Below are positions 1 through 8,189 of a DNA stretch of 20,814 nucleotides, piece after piece. The translations under genes and the position numbers were made by a program. How positions within the stretch are numbered: position 1 is the stretch's first letter; each line of letters starts with the position of its first letter. This DNA is from BS150m-G50 sp964501185 [NCBI: uncultured Bacteroidia bacterium] (GTDB lineage: Bacteria; CAIWAD01; BS150m-G50): assembly GCA_964501185.1 (NCBI GenBank), contig CAZCRT010000043.1, positions 1 to 20,814 of the forward strand. The letters run 5' to 3'. The notes below the pieces were generated by a model, which worked only from the letters and a program-made list of their open reading frames with translations, had not been told where the DNA came from and did no database searches.

Positions 1-24
1 GGGGGCATGCCGAAGCACGCCCCC
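1..24 (-). terminator. Terminator hairpin of the cytochrome operon (cut by window edge)
   Basis: Read on the minus strand this is a 10-bp stem (GGGGGCGTGC / GCATGCCCCC, one G-U pair) closed by a TTCG tetraloop. It starts about 55 bases after the stop of the last cytochrome gene. On the plus strand the G-U pair becomes an A-C mismatch, so the minus-strand RNA is the better folder. The expected U-tract would lie outside the window and cannot be seen. Confidence 0.6.
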
Positions 25-78
25 TGCAATAGAAAGCCCGGTAATTTCCGTCCAGAACCAGGCGTTTTCAGGCTCAGA

Positions 79-2103
79 TCAGTCAGCAGTTTCGTCATCA
101 TCCACACCTCTGGCGATTTCCTCAGGAGAATGAATAGTTGCCATATCCTTCATCTGCTGCTTGAGGGATTGCTCCTCTTCCTCTTTGATCTGACGCAGAT
201 GTCCGGGATGCTCATGTGCGTACATCTCCTCCGGCATGCGACCGGTGATCCAGCTCGGATTCATCGGATAAACATGAGGATTGAATACCGTTGAATACAT
301 ATGCCAGATAACGATAGCCAGAAAGGCCAGCCAGGCCTCATAGAAATGGAATACCAGCGCGACATCCAACGTACCCTTGGGTACAAACTGAATGAACCAG
401 TTATCGAACCAGAGTAACAGTCCGGTGAGAACCATTACTACCGATCCCCAGACCAGTGCCCAGTATTCAGCCTTCTCCACATAACTGAACCGTCCGAACT
501 GCGGGGTCTTGTCGGTACGTCCCATGTTGTATTGAATACGCTGTGCGAATTCAGTGAAGTCACTCCAGCGGGGGAACATATCTATCACAAACTGGCGACC
601 ACGCGCTGTGAGCAGGTACAGTATATGCCAGACAATACCCAGCATGTTTAAAACAGCGGCAAAGCGATGGATGACACCTCTCAGCTCAGCGCCACCTTCC
701 CAGCCGAATAGAAACTCGGTGAACCAGTAATCGCTGTAGCGCAGTGAGAATCCGGTAATCACCAGCGTGATGAAGGTTATCGCCAGCAGGTGGTGCTGCC
801 AGACCTCATTCATGTTCATCCGTTTCACCTGCGGCTTGCGCTTGATAGTCAGTCGAATCTGACGAATCAGATCTATTATCCAGTGCAGCGCCATCAGGCC
901 GATGATGATAACAATGGCAAAGATATAAATCTTAGCTATCAGGTCGGCTACCGGGGTGCTGAGACCCTCACCCGAAACGCCATGAATTGGCATCTTGGCG
1001 AGTTCTTCAGAGATTCCGGGGTGACAGTCACCACAGGTTTCCTTTAAGTTGTTCGGGTGAACGGTCGAGGTGGAATCACTACTGGCAAGAATGCGATGCA
1101 CACCGTGACAGGAAGCACAGTTCGCAACTTCGGTATCTCCCGCTTTACTTTTAAGTCCATGGTAACTGTCGATGAAGGTGTGCAGTCTGCCGGAAGGCAA
1201 GCCGTACTTCTCATTCAGTGTGGTCGACTCGTGACAGGGTGAACAGGTCGCCTCGGCTACTCGTGATTTTGATACCGGAGAATTCGGATCATCTGTGTTG
1301 ATGATACCATGTTCACCATGGCAATCAGTACATATCGGTGCATCTGTCTCCCCCCTGGCAACGAGTTGTCCATGAATACCATCCCAGTAATCTCTGGTTA
1401 CTCCCTGATGACACTGGGAGCAGGTATTAGGAACGTTGAAATGATTGATTGTAGAATTCTCATGATCGGGGGAGAGGATTTTGTGAGCAGTACCCTCAGT
1501 GGAGTGACAATCATTACAGGTAGCAGCCACATACAGACCGCCCTTACTTGACTTGCCATGAATACTCTTCGAGTACAGTTCCACAGGATGTGGCAGGAGC
1601 AGATGATGCTTTTTCACCATATCCAGATCCTCATGGCAGCTGCCACAGGTTTCCGGAAGATTTGTCGGATGCACCATGGAAAGTTTCACATCCGGGGGCA
1701 GGATTTCGTGTGATCCGTGGCATGCTGAACAGGTGGGGATATCGCCACATTTCTGAGCGGTCTCACGACCGTGTGATGTGTATTCATCCGACTCTTCTTC
1801 GTGACAGGAACGGCATCCTTCACAACCGGGCATAAAACCTGGTGTGTCTTCATCCGGTGAGGGTGGATGGGGAAAAACCGTTGTGTAGATATGACAATCC
1901 TGACACTCGAGACCCTCGTGAATAGAGTGTGACAGGTCATCAGCGATCAATGTTTTTTGCTGGCTCTGTTCGTGGCACTCAATACAATCGTTGTTTGTTA
2001 TCGGTTCAACATCTCCGTCATCCTGCGCGATTATCAGGTTGCCTGAACCTGCCATGCAGAGCAAAATGATTGCAATCCAATAACGACTTAAACCTGTTCT
2101 CAT
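79..2103 (-). CDS. 11-haem cytochrome c fused to a membrane cytochrome b domain
   Basis: The 674-residue protein starts with a signal peptide (residues about 1-26, ending near IIAQ). It then carries eleven CXXCH c-haem motifs between residues about 40 and 360: CIECH, CQDCH, CRSCH, CSACH, CGSCH, CNDCH, CSQCH, CTDCH, CSPCH, CASCH, CGDCH. A helix from about 391 (IYIFAIVIII) leads into a four-helix region resembling cytochrome b561 / formate dehydrogenase gamma, with histidines in WQHHLLAIT, VIHRFAAVLNMLGIVWHIL and VIWHMYSTVF suited to bind haem b. The C-terminal tail is acidic and soluble. Likely role (inference): quinone/quinol oxidoreduction at the inner membrane coupled to a periplasmic haem wire. 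It lies 68 bp after a longer paralogue, so the two are probably co-transcribed. GGGGA just before the ATG serves as ribosome binding site. The redox partner is unknown. Confidence 0.88.
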   Translation of the reverse strand: MRTGLSRYWIAIILLCMAGSGNLIIAQDDGDVEPITNNDCIECHEQSQQKTLIADDLSHSIHEGLECQDCHIYTTVFPHPPSPDEDTPGFMPGCEGCRSCHEEESDEYTSHGRETAQKCGDIPTCSACHGSHEILPPDVKLSMVHPTNLPETCGSCHEDLDMVKKHHLLLPHPVELYSKSIHGKSSKGGLYVAATCNDCHSTEGTAHKILSPDHENSTINHFNVPNTCSQCHQGVTRDYWDGIHGQLVARGETDAPICTDCHGEHGIINTDDPNSPVSKSRVAEATCSPCHESTTLNEKYGLPSGRLHTFIDSYHGLKSKAGDTEVANCASCHGVHRILASSDSTSTVHPNNLKETCGDCHPGISEELAKMPIHGVSGEGLSTPVADLIAKIYIFAIVIIIGLMALHWIIDLIRQIRLTIKRKPQVKRMNMNEVWQHHLLAITFITLVITGFSLRYSDYWFTEFLFGWEGGAELRGVIHRFAAVLNMLGIVWHILYLLTARGRQFVIDMFPRWSDFTEFAQRIQYNMGRTDKTPQFGRFSYVEKAEYWALVWGSVVMVLTGLLLWFDNWFIQFVPKGTLDVALVFHFYEAWLAFLAIVIWHMYSTVFNPHVYPMNPSWITGRMPEEMYAHEHPGHLRQIKEEEEQSLKQQMKDMATIHSPEEIARGVDDDETAD

Positions 2104-2171
2104 AACATCCCCGCTATGTAGTTTTTATCTGTTATTCGTTGTCTCCAACTATAGAATAATCATTCAAGTCC

Positions 2172-4652
2172 TCAGCTGAAGAATGATCCGATGATGATCA
2201 GGACCAGCAGCAGGAATCCGATTGCCAGGAACCCGAATCCGGTCATGTAGAACAGAACATTCAACCACTTCCGCCCCTTACGGCGCAACAGTTTCTGATA
2301 ATCCGGATCAGATAGCTGCTTTCTCTGCAGGGGCCTTTCTTCAGCAAACTTCTCCTCCGTAAGCCTGCCAGAGAATATTACATCATCCAACGGGAAAGCA
2401 CCCGGACGCAGATGTGTGTTGAAGAAGTGTACAGTGAAAATGAACGCAGTTGCCAGTAATGCTTCTTCCGAGTGAATAATATGCGCGGCATTGATCATCC
2501 ATCCCGGTAACGCAAGAGTGAACTCCTCCGGGAACCAGAGCGTCAGGCCGGAGGCGCCGATGGCCATCATTCCCCAGAAGACTGCGAAGTAATCGAACTT
2601 TTCCCAATAGGTCCAGCGACCGAATTCAGGCTCTTCCTTCCGTATTCCCAGGAAGAACAGGATATGATTGATGAAATCCCTGAAATCCTGCCAGTTGGGG
2701 ACGAGGCTGTCCGGTCCCCAGAAAACACCCTTCCTGCGTTGTATAAACACCTTGTTGATCAGCATCAGAATGTGAACTACGAACACACCGAACATACTCA
2801 ACGCAGCAAACCTGTGCAGCAGTGCCGCTGTGTGGAATCCGACTATGTTGTTCACGAACCAGTTAGCCATCTCGGTGTTACTGTATTTGAGCGGCAGGCC
2901 TGTGCCGGCGAGTATCAGGAATGAAATCACCATGAAGATATGCAGGAAACGCTCTGTTCTGGTGAAACGATGAACTCTCTTGCTGCTGGCGGTAGGTTTC
3001 TTCAGCGGACCATGTCGGAGTCGCTTGATAAGCAGCCGGATCAACCAGAGAACTGTATGGCCACCAAATACACTCATGGTACCGGCCAGCAATACGATCA
3101 TGAAGAAATTGATGTAGTAGATGACCGGGTTGGCCTCTTTCAGGCTCGGTTGAGGATGGGGCATATACTCTACGAAGCTCTCCGTTGCCCCGGGATGACA
3201 ACTGGAACAGGTCGCCACCAGATTATCCGGATGGGTACTGGCCTGTTCATCGCTACTTGAGAGAATCTCGTGGTTGTTGTGACAGGATACACAGGTGGCG
3301 TAATCATCACCTTCATAACCCAGCAGATACATCTGGCCATGATAAGAATGCTGGTAACCATCCAGAACATCAGGATTGAGATCGTACTTGAGTGCCAGAT
3401 TGTCGTCGGTATGACAGGAACTGCAAAGCTCGGTTATCGTCTGTCCACCGAAGAACTCATCCGATTTCTTTACCAGACGCTCACGATGACAGTCTATGCA
3501 GTCGGGGGCTTCCTCATGCCCCTTTTCATGAGCTATATAGTGGTCTGAGTTTTCGTACTCAACCTGTTCCCGTGGGTGGCACTGACCACAACCTTTCTTC
3601 AGTTCAGATCCTTCATTGCCTTCTACTTTGTGGTGATAAGTATGACATTCCGCACAATCGGTTTCCTTTCCCGCACTGACCAGTGCCAGCTGCTCACGGT
3701 GGATAAATCCATGAGCGTCATCTTCACCTATGATCAGTGTTTCAAAGTGACAACGCAGGCAGACCACTTCAATCTGTTCGTCAATTATGATTGAAGTGGG
3801 ATTATCCATATCAGTTTCATGACCGGTATGGCAGGTAACGCAGGTCTCAAATGGAGTCTCATTATCATCTGCAGGAAGGTGAATAGACTGTTCGTAGTCC
3901 TTATGACAGGAAATACAGACACTGTCCAGCCGGTCTATCGAGACTTCACTGTCAGCATCCCTCGGTGATAAAACCCGGTGTCGGGCATGGCAATCCCAAC
4001 ATACCGGAGCATCCAGATTACCGGACAAAACAGCTTTGAAGTGACCTGACATATCATAGTTGGTCACCTGTTCCGCATGACAGCGTCGACAGCCCTTTGT
4101 AACCTCAAGCTTCCATTCCTGCTCGGTATAGTCCCTGCGTTCGAATTTGTGATGAGGATTATGACAGTCGACGCAGGTGAGCTCCTCTTCGATACCGTAA
4201 TGGTCCGAATGAACGAAATCGTCAAGCTGCTCCTGATGGCAGACACCACAGACTTTGCGAGGATTGCCTTTCCAGCTTACCTCATGGGCACCGTGACAGT
4301 CGACACAGGTGGGAATCGCGGAATATCCCTCTGCTTTCAGTGGTTTGTGAAAACCCTCTACAAAAGAAATCTGCGCGTCGAGATGGCAGGAACCACAGTC
4401 GGGTAGCCGCAGGAATTCATCGTGTGGCCATTCCTCCTGACCTTCCAGGACCGTATGACAGGTGATACAATCGAATCCCGCATGCGGAGTTCCTTCGAGA
4501 TCACTCGTCTGTACATGCAGGCTGTGGGTAATACCGTAACGAACGGTCTCAAATGATGCATCATCATGGCACATTTCGCAGGTTTCGTTATCCTGGGCGA
4601 ATGCCATTGTCAGAAAGATGGTGGTTAAAAAGAGAGCTCTCAAAAATACCAT
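2172..4652 (-). CDS. 17-haem cytochrome c fused to a membrane cytochrome b domain
   Basis: The 826-residue protein has a signal peptide (cleavage near TMAFAQ, residue about 20) and seventeen CXXCH motifs between residues about 26 and 482, from CEMCH to CSSCH. A helix at about 507-530 precedes a four-helix cytochrome b module with candidate haem-b histidines in RFLHIFMVISF, LLHRFAALSMFGVFVVHIL, AAHIIHSEE and TVHFFNTHL. An extra hydrophobic helix closes the C-terminus (LLLVLIIIGSFF). Architecture and membrane module match the downstream 11-haem gene, so the pair looks like a duplication with expansion of the haem domain. Presumed to move electrons between the quinone pool and periplasmic or outer-membrane acceptors. 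It is the first gene of the minus-strand operon, with a weak AAAGG ribosome site about 7 bases before the ATG. No known named family could be assigned from sequence alone. Confidence 0.88.
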   Translation of the reverse strand: MVFLRALFLTTIFLTMAFAQDNETCEMCHDDASFETVRYGITHSLHVQTSDLEGTPHAGFDCITCHTVLEGQEEWPHDEFLRLPDCGSCHLDAQISFVEGFHKPLKAEGYSAIPTCVDCHGAHEVSWKGNPRKVCGVCHQEQLDDFVHSDHYGIEEELTCVDCHNPHHKFERRDYTEQEWKLEVTKGCRRCHAEQVTNYDMSGHFKAVLSGNLDAPVCWDCHARHRVLSPRDADSEVSIDRLDSVCISCHKDYEQSIHLPADDNETPFETCVTCHTGHETDMDNPTSIIIDEQIEVVCLRCHFETLIIGEDDAHGFIHREQLALVSAGKETDCAECHTYHHKVEGNEGSELKKGCGQCHPREQVEYENSDHYIAHEKGHEEAPDCIDCHRERLVKKSDEFFGGQTITELCSSCHTDDNLALKYDLNPDVLDGYQHSYHGQMYLLGYEGDDYATCVSCHNNHEILSSSDEQASTHPDNLVATCSSCHPGATESFVEYMPHPQPSLKEANPVIYYINFFMIVLLAGTMSVFGGHTVLWLIRLLIKRLRHGPLKKPTASSKRVHRFTRTERFLHIFMVISFLILAGTGLPLKYSNTEMANWFVNNIVGFHTAALLHRFAALSMFGVFVVHILMLINKVFIQRRKGVFWGPDSLVPNWQDFRDFINHILFFLGIRKEEPEFGRWTYWEKFDYFAVFWGMMAIGASGLTLWFPEEFTLALPGWMINAAHIIHSEEALLATAFIFTVHFFNTHLRPGAFPLDDVIFSGRLTEEKFAEERPLQRKQLSDPDYQKLLRRKGRKWLNVLFYMTGFGFLAIGFLLLVLIIIGSFFS

Positions 4653-4941
4653 TCTATACCTTTGTGTGAGTTCGATAGGGGTGCCTGATAGAGGGGAAGA
4701 AGGTAACTATCCTGCGGATTGAAGGTGGTCGGATTACAAGCCAGTCCGGCCAGAAAAAAGAGACCGGTTTATTGTTACGTGAGTCCACCCTGTAAGTCCT
4801 TTATTAGAAACTACCGGTCGTGTGTTTACTCGCTGAATAATAGTGAACAGTTTAGTTAGACATTGTTCCAAAGGCAATACCTTTCACAAGATAGTAAGAT
4901 AAACCGGACATTTGATTCTGCGTGCTATCGGCGGTGGTCAG
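4653..4941. other. Intergenic region upstream of the cytochrome operon
   Basis: About 290 bp between the arginine decarboxylase stop and the first cytochrome gene, both on the minus strand. It must hold the cytochrome promoter if the operon is independent. I found no convincing -10/-35 pair, sigma-54 site or clear terminator, and no copy of the iterated palindrome. Confidence 0.5.
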
Positions 4942-5418
4942 TTATCCTTGCAGAACGATTGCAGCGAATACAGTACCACATGTATTCACTTGATGAGATA
5001 TGGAGATACTCTTGACTTCATAACCGGAAATCCCACGAATATGCATTGCTGTTTTAACCTGGTCACGGGCATACTGTTCAACTTCAGCGACAGAACCTGC
5101 TTCAGCATACTCCATGATTACACCGGCCCGGGATGGATCGTTCGGAATTGCTACAGCTACAGCTGCTGCGATCTGTTCGTCTGGTATTCTGGAGTTATGG
5201 GAAACCCAGGCTGTGGGTAGCAGGATCCCGGGAGACAAGACTTCCGGAAGTGTTATTTCGCGACAGTCAGGTGGCAGGATACTGCTGATTTTTACAAGGT
5301 TAGTGTTTCCAATACCTGCATCAAGCAGTGCTGCATCGAAGGCGTTGAGAGGAGTTGAAGCTTCTGCACGACCGCTGCAGAAGAAATATGAACACAGCGA
5401 TTCATTAAGAAAGGACAT
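4942..5418 (-). CDS. pdaD: Pyruvoyl-dependent arginine decarboxylase
   Basis: The 158-residue protein matches the PvlArgDC family: NAFDAALLDAGIGNTNLVKISSILPP (residues about 25-50, given here by its parts NAFDAALLDAG and NLVKISSILPP) contains the Ser45-Ser46 site at which the proenzyme cleaves itself, turning Ser46 into the pyruvoyl cofactor of the alpha chain. It converts arginine to agmatine and CO2, the first step of one polyamine route. Family length is about 150-165 residues, so it is complete. Glutamate in VIMEYAEAGS (about residue 107) lies in the conserved region that holds the catalytic Glu. GGGAG lies 7 bases before the ATG. It stands alone, about 290 bp upstream of the cytochrome operon. 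One ACTTCCGGAAGT palindrome lies inside the gene and encodes LPEV. Confidence 0.9.
   Translation of the reverse strand: MSFLNESLCSYFFCSGRAEASTPLNAFDAALLDAGIGNTNLVKISSILPPDCREITLPEVLSPGILLPTAWVSHNSRIPDEQIAAAVAVAIPNDPSRAGVIMEYAEAGSVAEVEQYARDQVKTAMHIRGISGYEVKSISISHQVNTCGTVFAAIVLQG
5240..5251. repeat. Iterated palindrome ACTTCCGGAAGT, copy 1
   Basis: Exact 12-bp match inside pdaD; read as LPEV. Confidence 0.95.
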
Positions 5419-5878
5419 GACCTATCTCCCTTACTGTGTTTCAGGATTCAGTTCATTTCGAGGAGAATCTACTAACTGGAATGCAATCTGTCCATTTTTT
5501 AAACAACAGATGTCCAGAGAGTGTACAGGTGGGTAAGAGGCAAAATCAAGCAGGGCTGTGTCGTTGAAGTGACGCCTGCAGAGGGCGAAGTGGTGGAACA
5601 CTTCCGGAAGTCTCCAAGTTATTGATTATGTGCCCCCCATGGAAACGACATTCCATCAGTACTCTGGCGAGCCTCTGGTGAATCCGGTTATCGAGAGCCA
5701 AATCATAGATTTCCATACATTTTTGGAATCAAGAAACCTTGACAGAAGTTGCACAAACAGCTCTGCAATCCGGAAAATTCCGGAATTATCATCCCCTGAC
5801 TATATAAACAACATTTATGCTGCCACATTTCTCTTGACTATCTTCAGGTAAGAGTTGAAATTTATAGGCTAAAATTGA
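5419..5878. other. 460-bp region without a convincing gene
   Basis: Divergent region between pdaD (minus) and the tRNA (plus). It contains one exact ACTTCCGGAAGT (5600-5611) and a different palindrome with the same core, AATTCCGGAATT (5776-5787). Short open frames here lack ribosome sites and similarity. It probably holds the pdaD promoter and the tRNA promoter, but neither could be placed with confidence. Confidence 0.5.
5600..5611. repeat. Iterated palindrome ACTTCCGGAAGT, copy 2
   Basis: Exact match, intergenic between pdaD and tRNA-Val. Confidence 0.95.
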
Positions 5879-5953
5879 GGGCGATTAGCTCAGTTTGGTT
5901 AGAGCACTAGCTCGACAAGCTAGGGGTCACAGGTTCGAGTCCCGTATCGCCCA
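5879..5953 (+). tRNA. tRNA-Val (anticodon GAC)
   Basis: A full cloverleaf can be drawn: acceptor GGGCGAT / ATCGCCC, D stem GCTC / GAGC, anticodon stem CTAGC / GCTAG (5907-5911 / 5919-5923), loop TCGACAA with anticodon GAC at 5914-5916, variable GGGTC, T arm ACAGG-TTCGAGT-CCCGT, discriminator A. CCA is not encoded. Two oddities: position 33, normally U in all tRNAs, is C (5913), and the T stem has an A51-C63 mismatch where a U at position 63 (5943) would pair. U32 and A38 can pair and extend the anticodon stem, shrinking the loop. It may still be functional, but a decayed copy or assembly error is possible. Confidence 0.85.
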
Positions 5954-6072
5954 TTTGTTTTAATGTTGCCAGATGATATCATGATTCGCAGACCGGGCAA
6001 TTCAGAGGGCAGCACTACGTAGTATTTCCGGAGGCTATTGCTGAAACTTACTAGATAGCGGGAAAATACTAT

Positions 6073-6093
6073 AAGCCAGGTCACTGGCTTTTT
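6073..6093 (+). terminator. Intrinsic terminator between tRNA-Val and thrS
   Basis: Stem AAGCCAG (6073-6079) / CTGGCTT (6084-6090), loop GTCA, running into TTTTT. It either ends the tRNA transcript or acts as an attenuator in the thrS leader. A TATAAG box (6070-6075) overlaps its left arm. Confidence 0.7.
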
Positions 6094-6112
6094 CTATTCA
6101 CTTGCATGAGGG

Positions 6113-6128
6113 CCGGTTCAGACCGGGG
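6113..6128 (+). promoter_or_regulatory. Hairpin overlapping the thrS ribosome binding site
   Basis: CCGGT (6113-6117), loop TCAG, ACCGG (6122-6126). The right arm runs into the GGGGA (6125-6129) that sits 7 bases before the thrS ATG, so the fold would hide part of the ribosome binding site. ThrRS represses its own translation in E. coli through leader hairpins; the parallel here is inference. Confidence 0.35.
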
Positions 6129-6136
6129 AATTGAGG

Positions 6137-8071
6137 ATGGCTGATCAAATTCGGATAACTTTTCCAGATGGATCGAAGCGTGATTTCGATCGGGGAGTTA
6201 CTCCGCATGCAGTTGCCGTCTCAATCTCTAACAGCCTGGCTAAACGTACTGTGGCAGCCCTTCTGAATGATGAGCTGGTTTCTGTGGAGGAGCCAATCAA
6301 GGCTGATGCCACTCTGGAACTGCTCGATTTTTCTTCACCACAGGGACGGGATGTTTTCTGGCATACTTCTGCACATGTTCTCGCTCAAGCGGTAAAGGAA
6401 CTGTATCCCACCGCCCGCCTTGGAATTGGACCACCCGTTGCAGAGGGATTCTATTACGATGTTGAATTCCCTGAGCCGATTTCTGCGGAAGACCTGCAGG
6501 CGATTGAGGAACGGATGCAGGTCATCGTACAGCAGGACCTTCCTCTCCAGCGTAGCGAACTCAGTCGTGAAGAAGCGCAGCGTATCTTCTCTGAATTGAA
6601 CGAGTCCTACAAACTGGAGCTGCTCGAAGAGCTGGAACAGGATGATGTTATCAGCGTCTACCAACAGGGTGACTTCGTAGATCTCTGTCGTGGGCCACAT
6701 CTTCCCTCTACCGGTCCTGTCAAGGCGTTGAAGGTGCTGAAGATTGCCGGTGCTTACTGGCGTGGTGATGAGAAAAATGCTCAACTGCAGCGGATTTATG
6801 CTGTTGCCTATCCGGATAAAAAGCAGCTGAAGCAGCACCTCCGTTTCCTGGAAGAGGCTCGAAAAAGAGATCACCGGAAACTCGGCAGGGAGTTGGATCT
6901 GTTTTCTCTCCATCAGGAGGGCCCTGGATTTCCTTTCTGGCATCCCAATGGTGTTGTCATCTATAATCAGATCCAGGATTATTGGAAGCAGGTTCATGAG
7001 CGGGATGATTATCAGGAGATTAAAACTCCGATAATCTTAAACGAAGAGCTCTGGCATCGAAGTGGACACTGGGACAACTACCAGGAGAACATGTACTTCA
7101 CTACCATCGATGAAAACGCATTCGCTGTTAAGCCGATGAATTGCCCGGGGCATATGATTCTCTTTGGAAATTCTCCCCACAGTTACCGTGAATTACCTCT
7201 ACGATATGCTGAAATGGGGATGGTGCACCGTCATGAGAAATCAGGGGTACTTCATGGCCTCTTCAGAGTCAGGCAGTTCACCCAGGATGATGCGCATATT
7301 TATTGCACCGATGAGCAGACCGAACAGGAAGTAATCGGTGTAATCGAGCTTATTTCTGAGATGTATGAGCGTTTCGGTTTCGAAGACATTTTTGTTGAGC
7401 TCTCAACCCGTCCGGAAGAGAAGTATATCGGCAGTCTGGAAAGCTGGGAAAAAGCTGAGTCTGCTCTTGCCGGCGCATTGGCGAAGAAGCAGATAGATTA
7501 CCAGCTCAACCCTGGTGATGGAGCCTTCTACGGACCCAAAATTGATTTTCATATCCGGGATTCGTTACGACGCAGTTGGCAACTTGGTACCATTCAACTT
7601 GATTTTTCCATGCCGGAGCGATTTGAGCTGGAATATACAGGTGAGGATGGGAGCAAGCATCGGCCAGTTATGATACATCGCGCTGTTTTCGGTTCCTTTG
7701 AGAGGTTTATCGGTATTCTGATCGAGCATTATGCTGGTAATTTTCCCTTGTGGCTGGCACCGAAACAGTTTGCACTGTTACCGATCGTGGACTCCTGTAT
7801 TGATCATGCCCGTCACGTTGCTGCCGAGTTGCGTGAAGCAGGCTTCCGGGTAACAGTAGATGAACGCAACGAGAAGATAGGTTATAAAATTCGTCAGGCT
7901 GAGATCAATAAAATACCCTACATGGGAATAGTTGGTGAAAAAGAGGTCGCAGCAGCTTCTGTCTCTCTGAGAAGGCATGGCGCTGGAGACCAGGGTTCAA
8001 TCCCGGTCAATGACCTTATTGTCTTGTTAAAAGATGAGGTGGCATCCGCAGGGAAATCGAAAGCGGAGTAA
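6137..8071 (+). CDS. thrS: Threonine--tRNA ligase
   Basis: Charges tRNA-Thr. The 644-residue product (E. coli 642) shows the full order: TGS domain (residues 1-60), editing domain with HTSAHVLAQ and CRGPHLP zinc-type residues, class II catalytic core with MNCPGH, motif 2 HRHEKSGVLHGLFRVRQF, DDAHIYC and motif 3 MIHRAVFGSFERFIGILIEH, and the anticodon-binding domain (about 540-640). The zinc ligands Cys of NCPGH, His of DDAHI and His of MIHRA are present. I chose the ATG at 6137, which has GGGGA 7 bases upstream, over the in-frame TTG at 6131. First gene of the translation cluster, behind a terminator-like hairpin. No iterated palindrome inside. Confidence 0.97.
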   Translation: MADQIRITFPDGSKRDFDRGVTPHAVAVSISNSLAKRTVAALLNDELVSVEEPIKADATLELLDFSSPQGRDVFWHTSAHVLAQAVKELYPTARLGIGPPVAEGFYYDVEFPEPISAEDLQAIEERMQVIVQQDLPLQRSELSREEAQRIFSELNESYKLELLEELEQDDVISVYQQGDFVDLCRGPHLPSTGPVKALKVLKIAGAYWRGDEKNAQLQRIYAVAYPDKKQLKQHLRFLEEARKRDHRKLGRELDLFSLHQEGPGFPFWHPNGVVIYNQIQDYWKQVHERDDYQEIKTPIILNEELWHRSGHWDNYQENMYFTTIDENAFAVKPMNCPGHMILFGNSPHSYRELPLRYAEMGMVHRHEKSGVLHGLFRVRQFTQDDAHIYCTDEQTEQEVIGVIELISEMYERFGFEDIFVELSTRPEEKYIGSLESWEKAESALAGALAKKQIDYQLNPGDGAFYGPKIDFHIRDSLRRSWQLGTIQLDFSMPERFELEYTGEDGSKHRPVMIHRAVFGSFERFIGILIEHYAGNFPLWLAPKQFALLPIVDSCIDHARHVAAELREAGFRVTVDERNEKIGYKIRQAEINKIPYMGIVGEKEVAAASVSLRRHGAGDQGSIPVNDLIVLLKDEVASAGKSKAE

Positions 8072-8116
8072 CAGTCACTGAGACTTGTCGGTGTAAGACG
8101 AATCACTGTTGGAAAG

Positions 8117-8162
8117 TGCTTGCTGGTTTTCCTAATCCAAGCATCTTCCTGGTTAACGCAAG
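8117..8162 (+). promoter_or_regulatory. Possible alternative-fold leader of infC
   Basis: In the 118-bp gap between thrS and infC, TGCTTG (8117-8122) can pair with CAAGCA (8138-8143), or the overlapping CTTGC (8119-8123) can pair with GCAAG (8158-8162). The two folds exclude each other. Autoregulation by IF3 or L20 is common in this operon in other bacteria, but I see no consensus match. Confidence 0.25.
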
Positions 8163-8189
8163 TAAGTATCACAACGCTAAGGGGGAACC

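Noticed and set aside
5114-5851. Plus-strand open frames at 5114-5536 and 5630-5851
   Set aside because: The first is antisense to pdaD; the second has no ribosome site and no recognisable protein features.
5834-5868. tRNA promoter from TTGACT (5834) and TATAGG (5863)
   Set aside because: The spacer is 23 bp, too long for a standard promoter.
5954-6130. T-box riboswitch upstream of thrS
   Set aside because: No T-box sequence (AGGGTGGNACCGCG type) or specifier-loop structure was found.
6335-6997. 220-codon open frame antisense to thrS
   Set aside because: It lies wholly inside thrS, which is certain, and has no ribosome site or family features.
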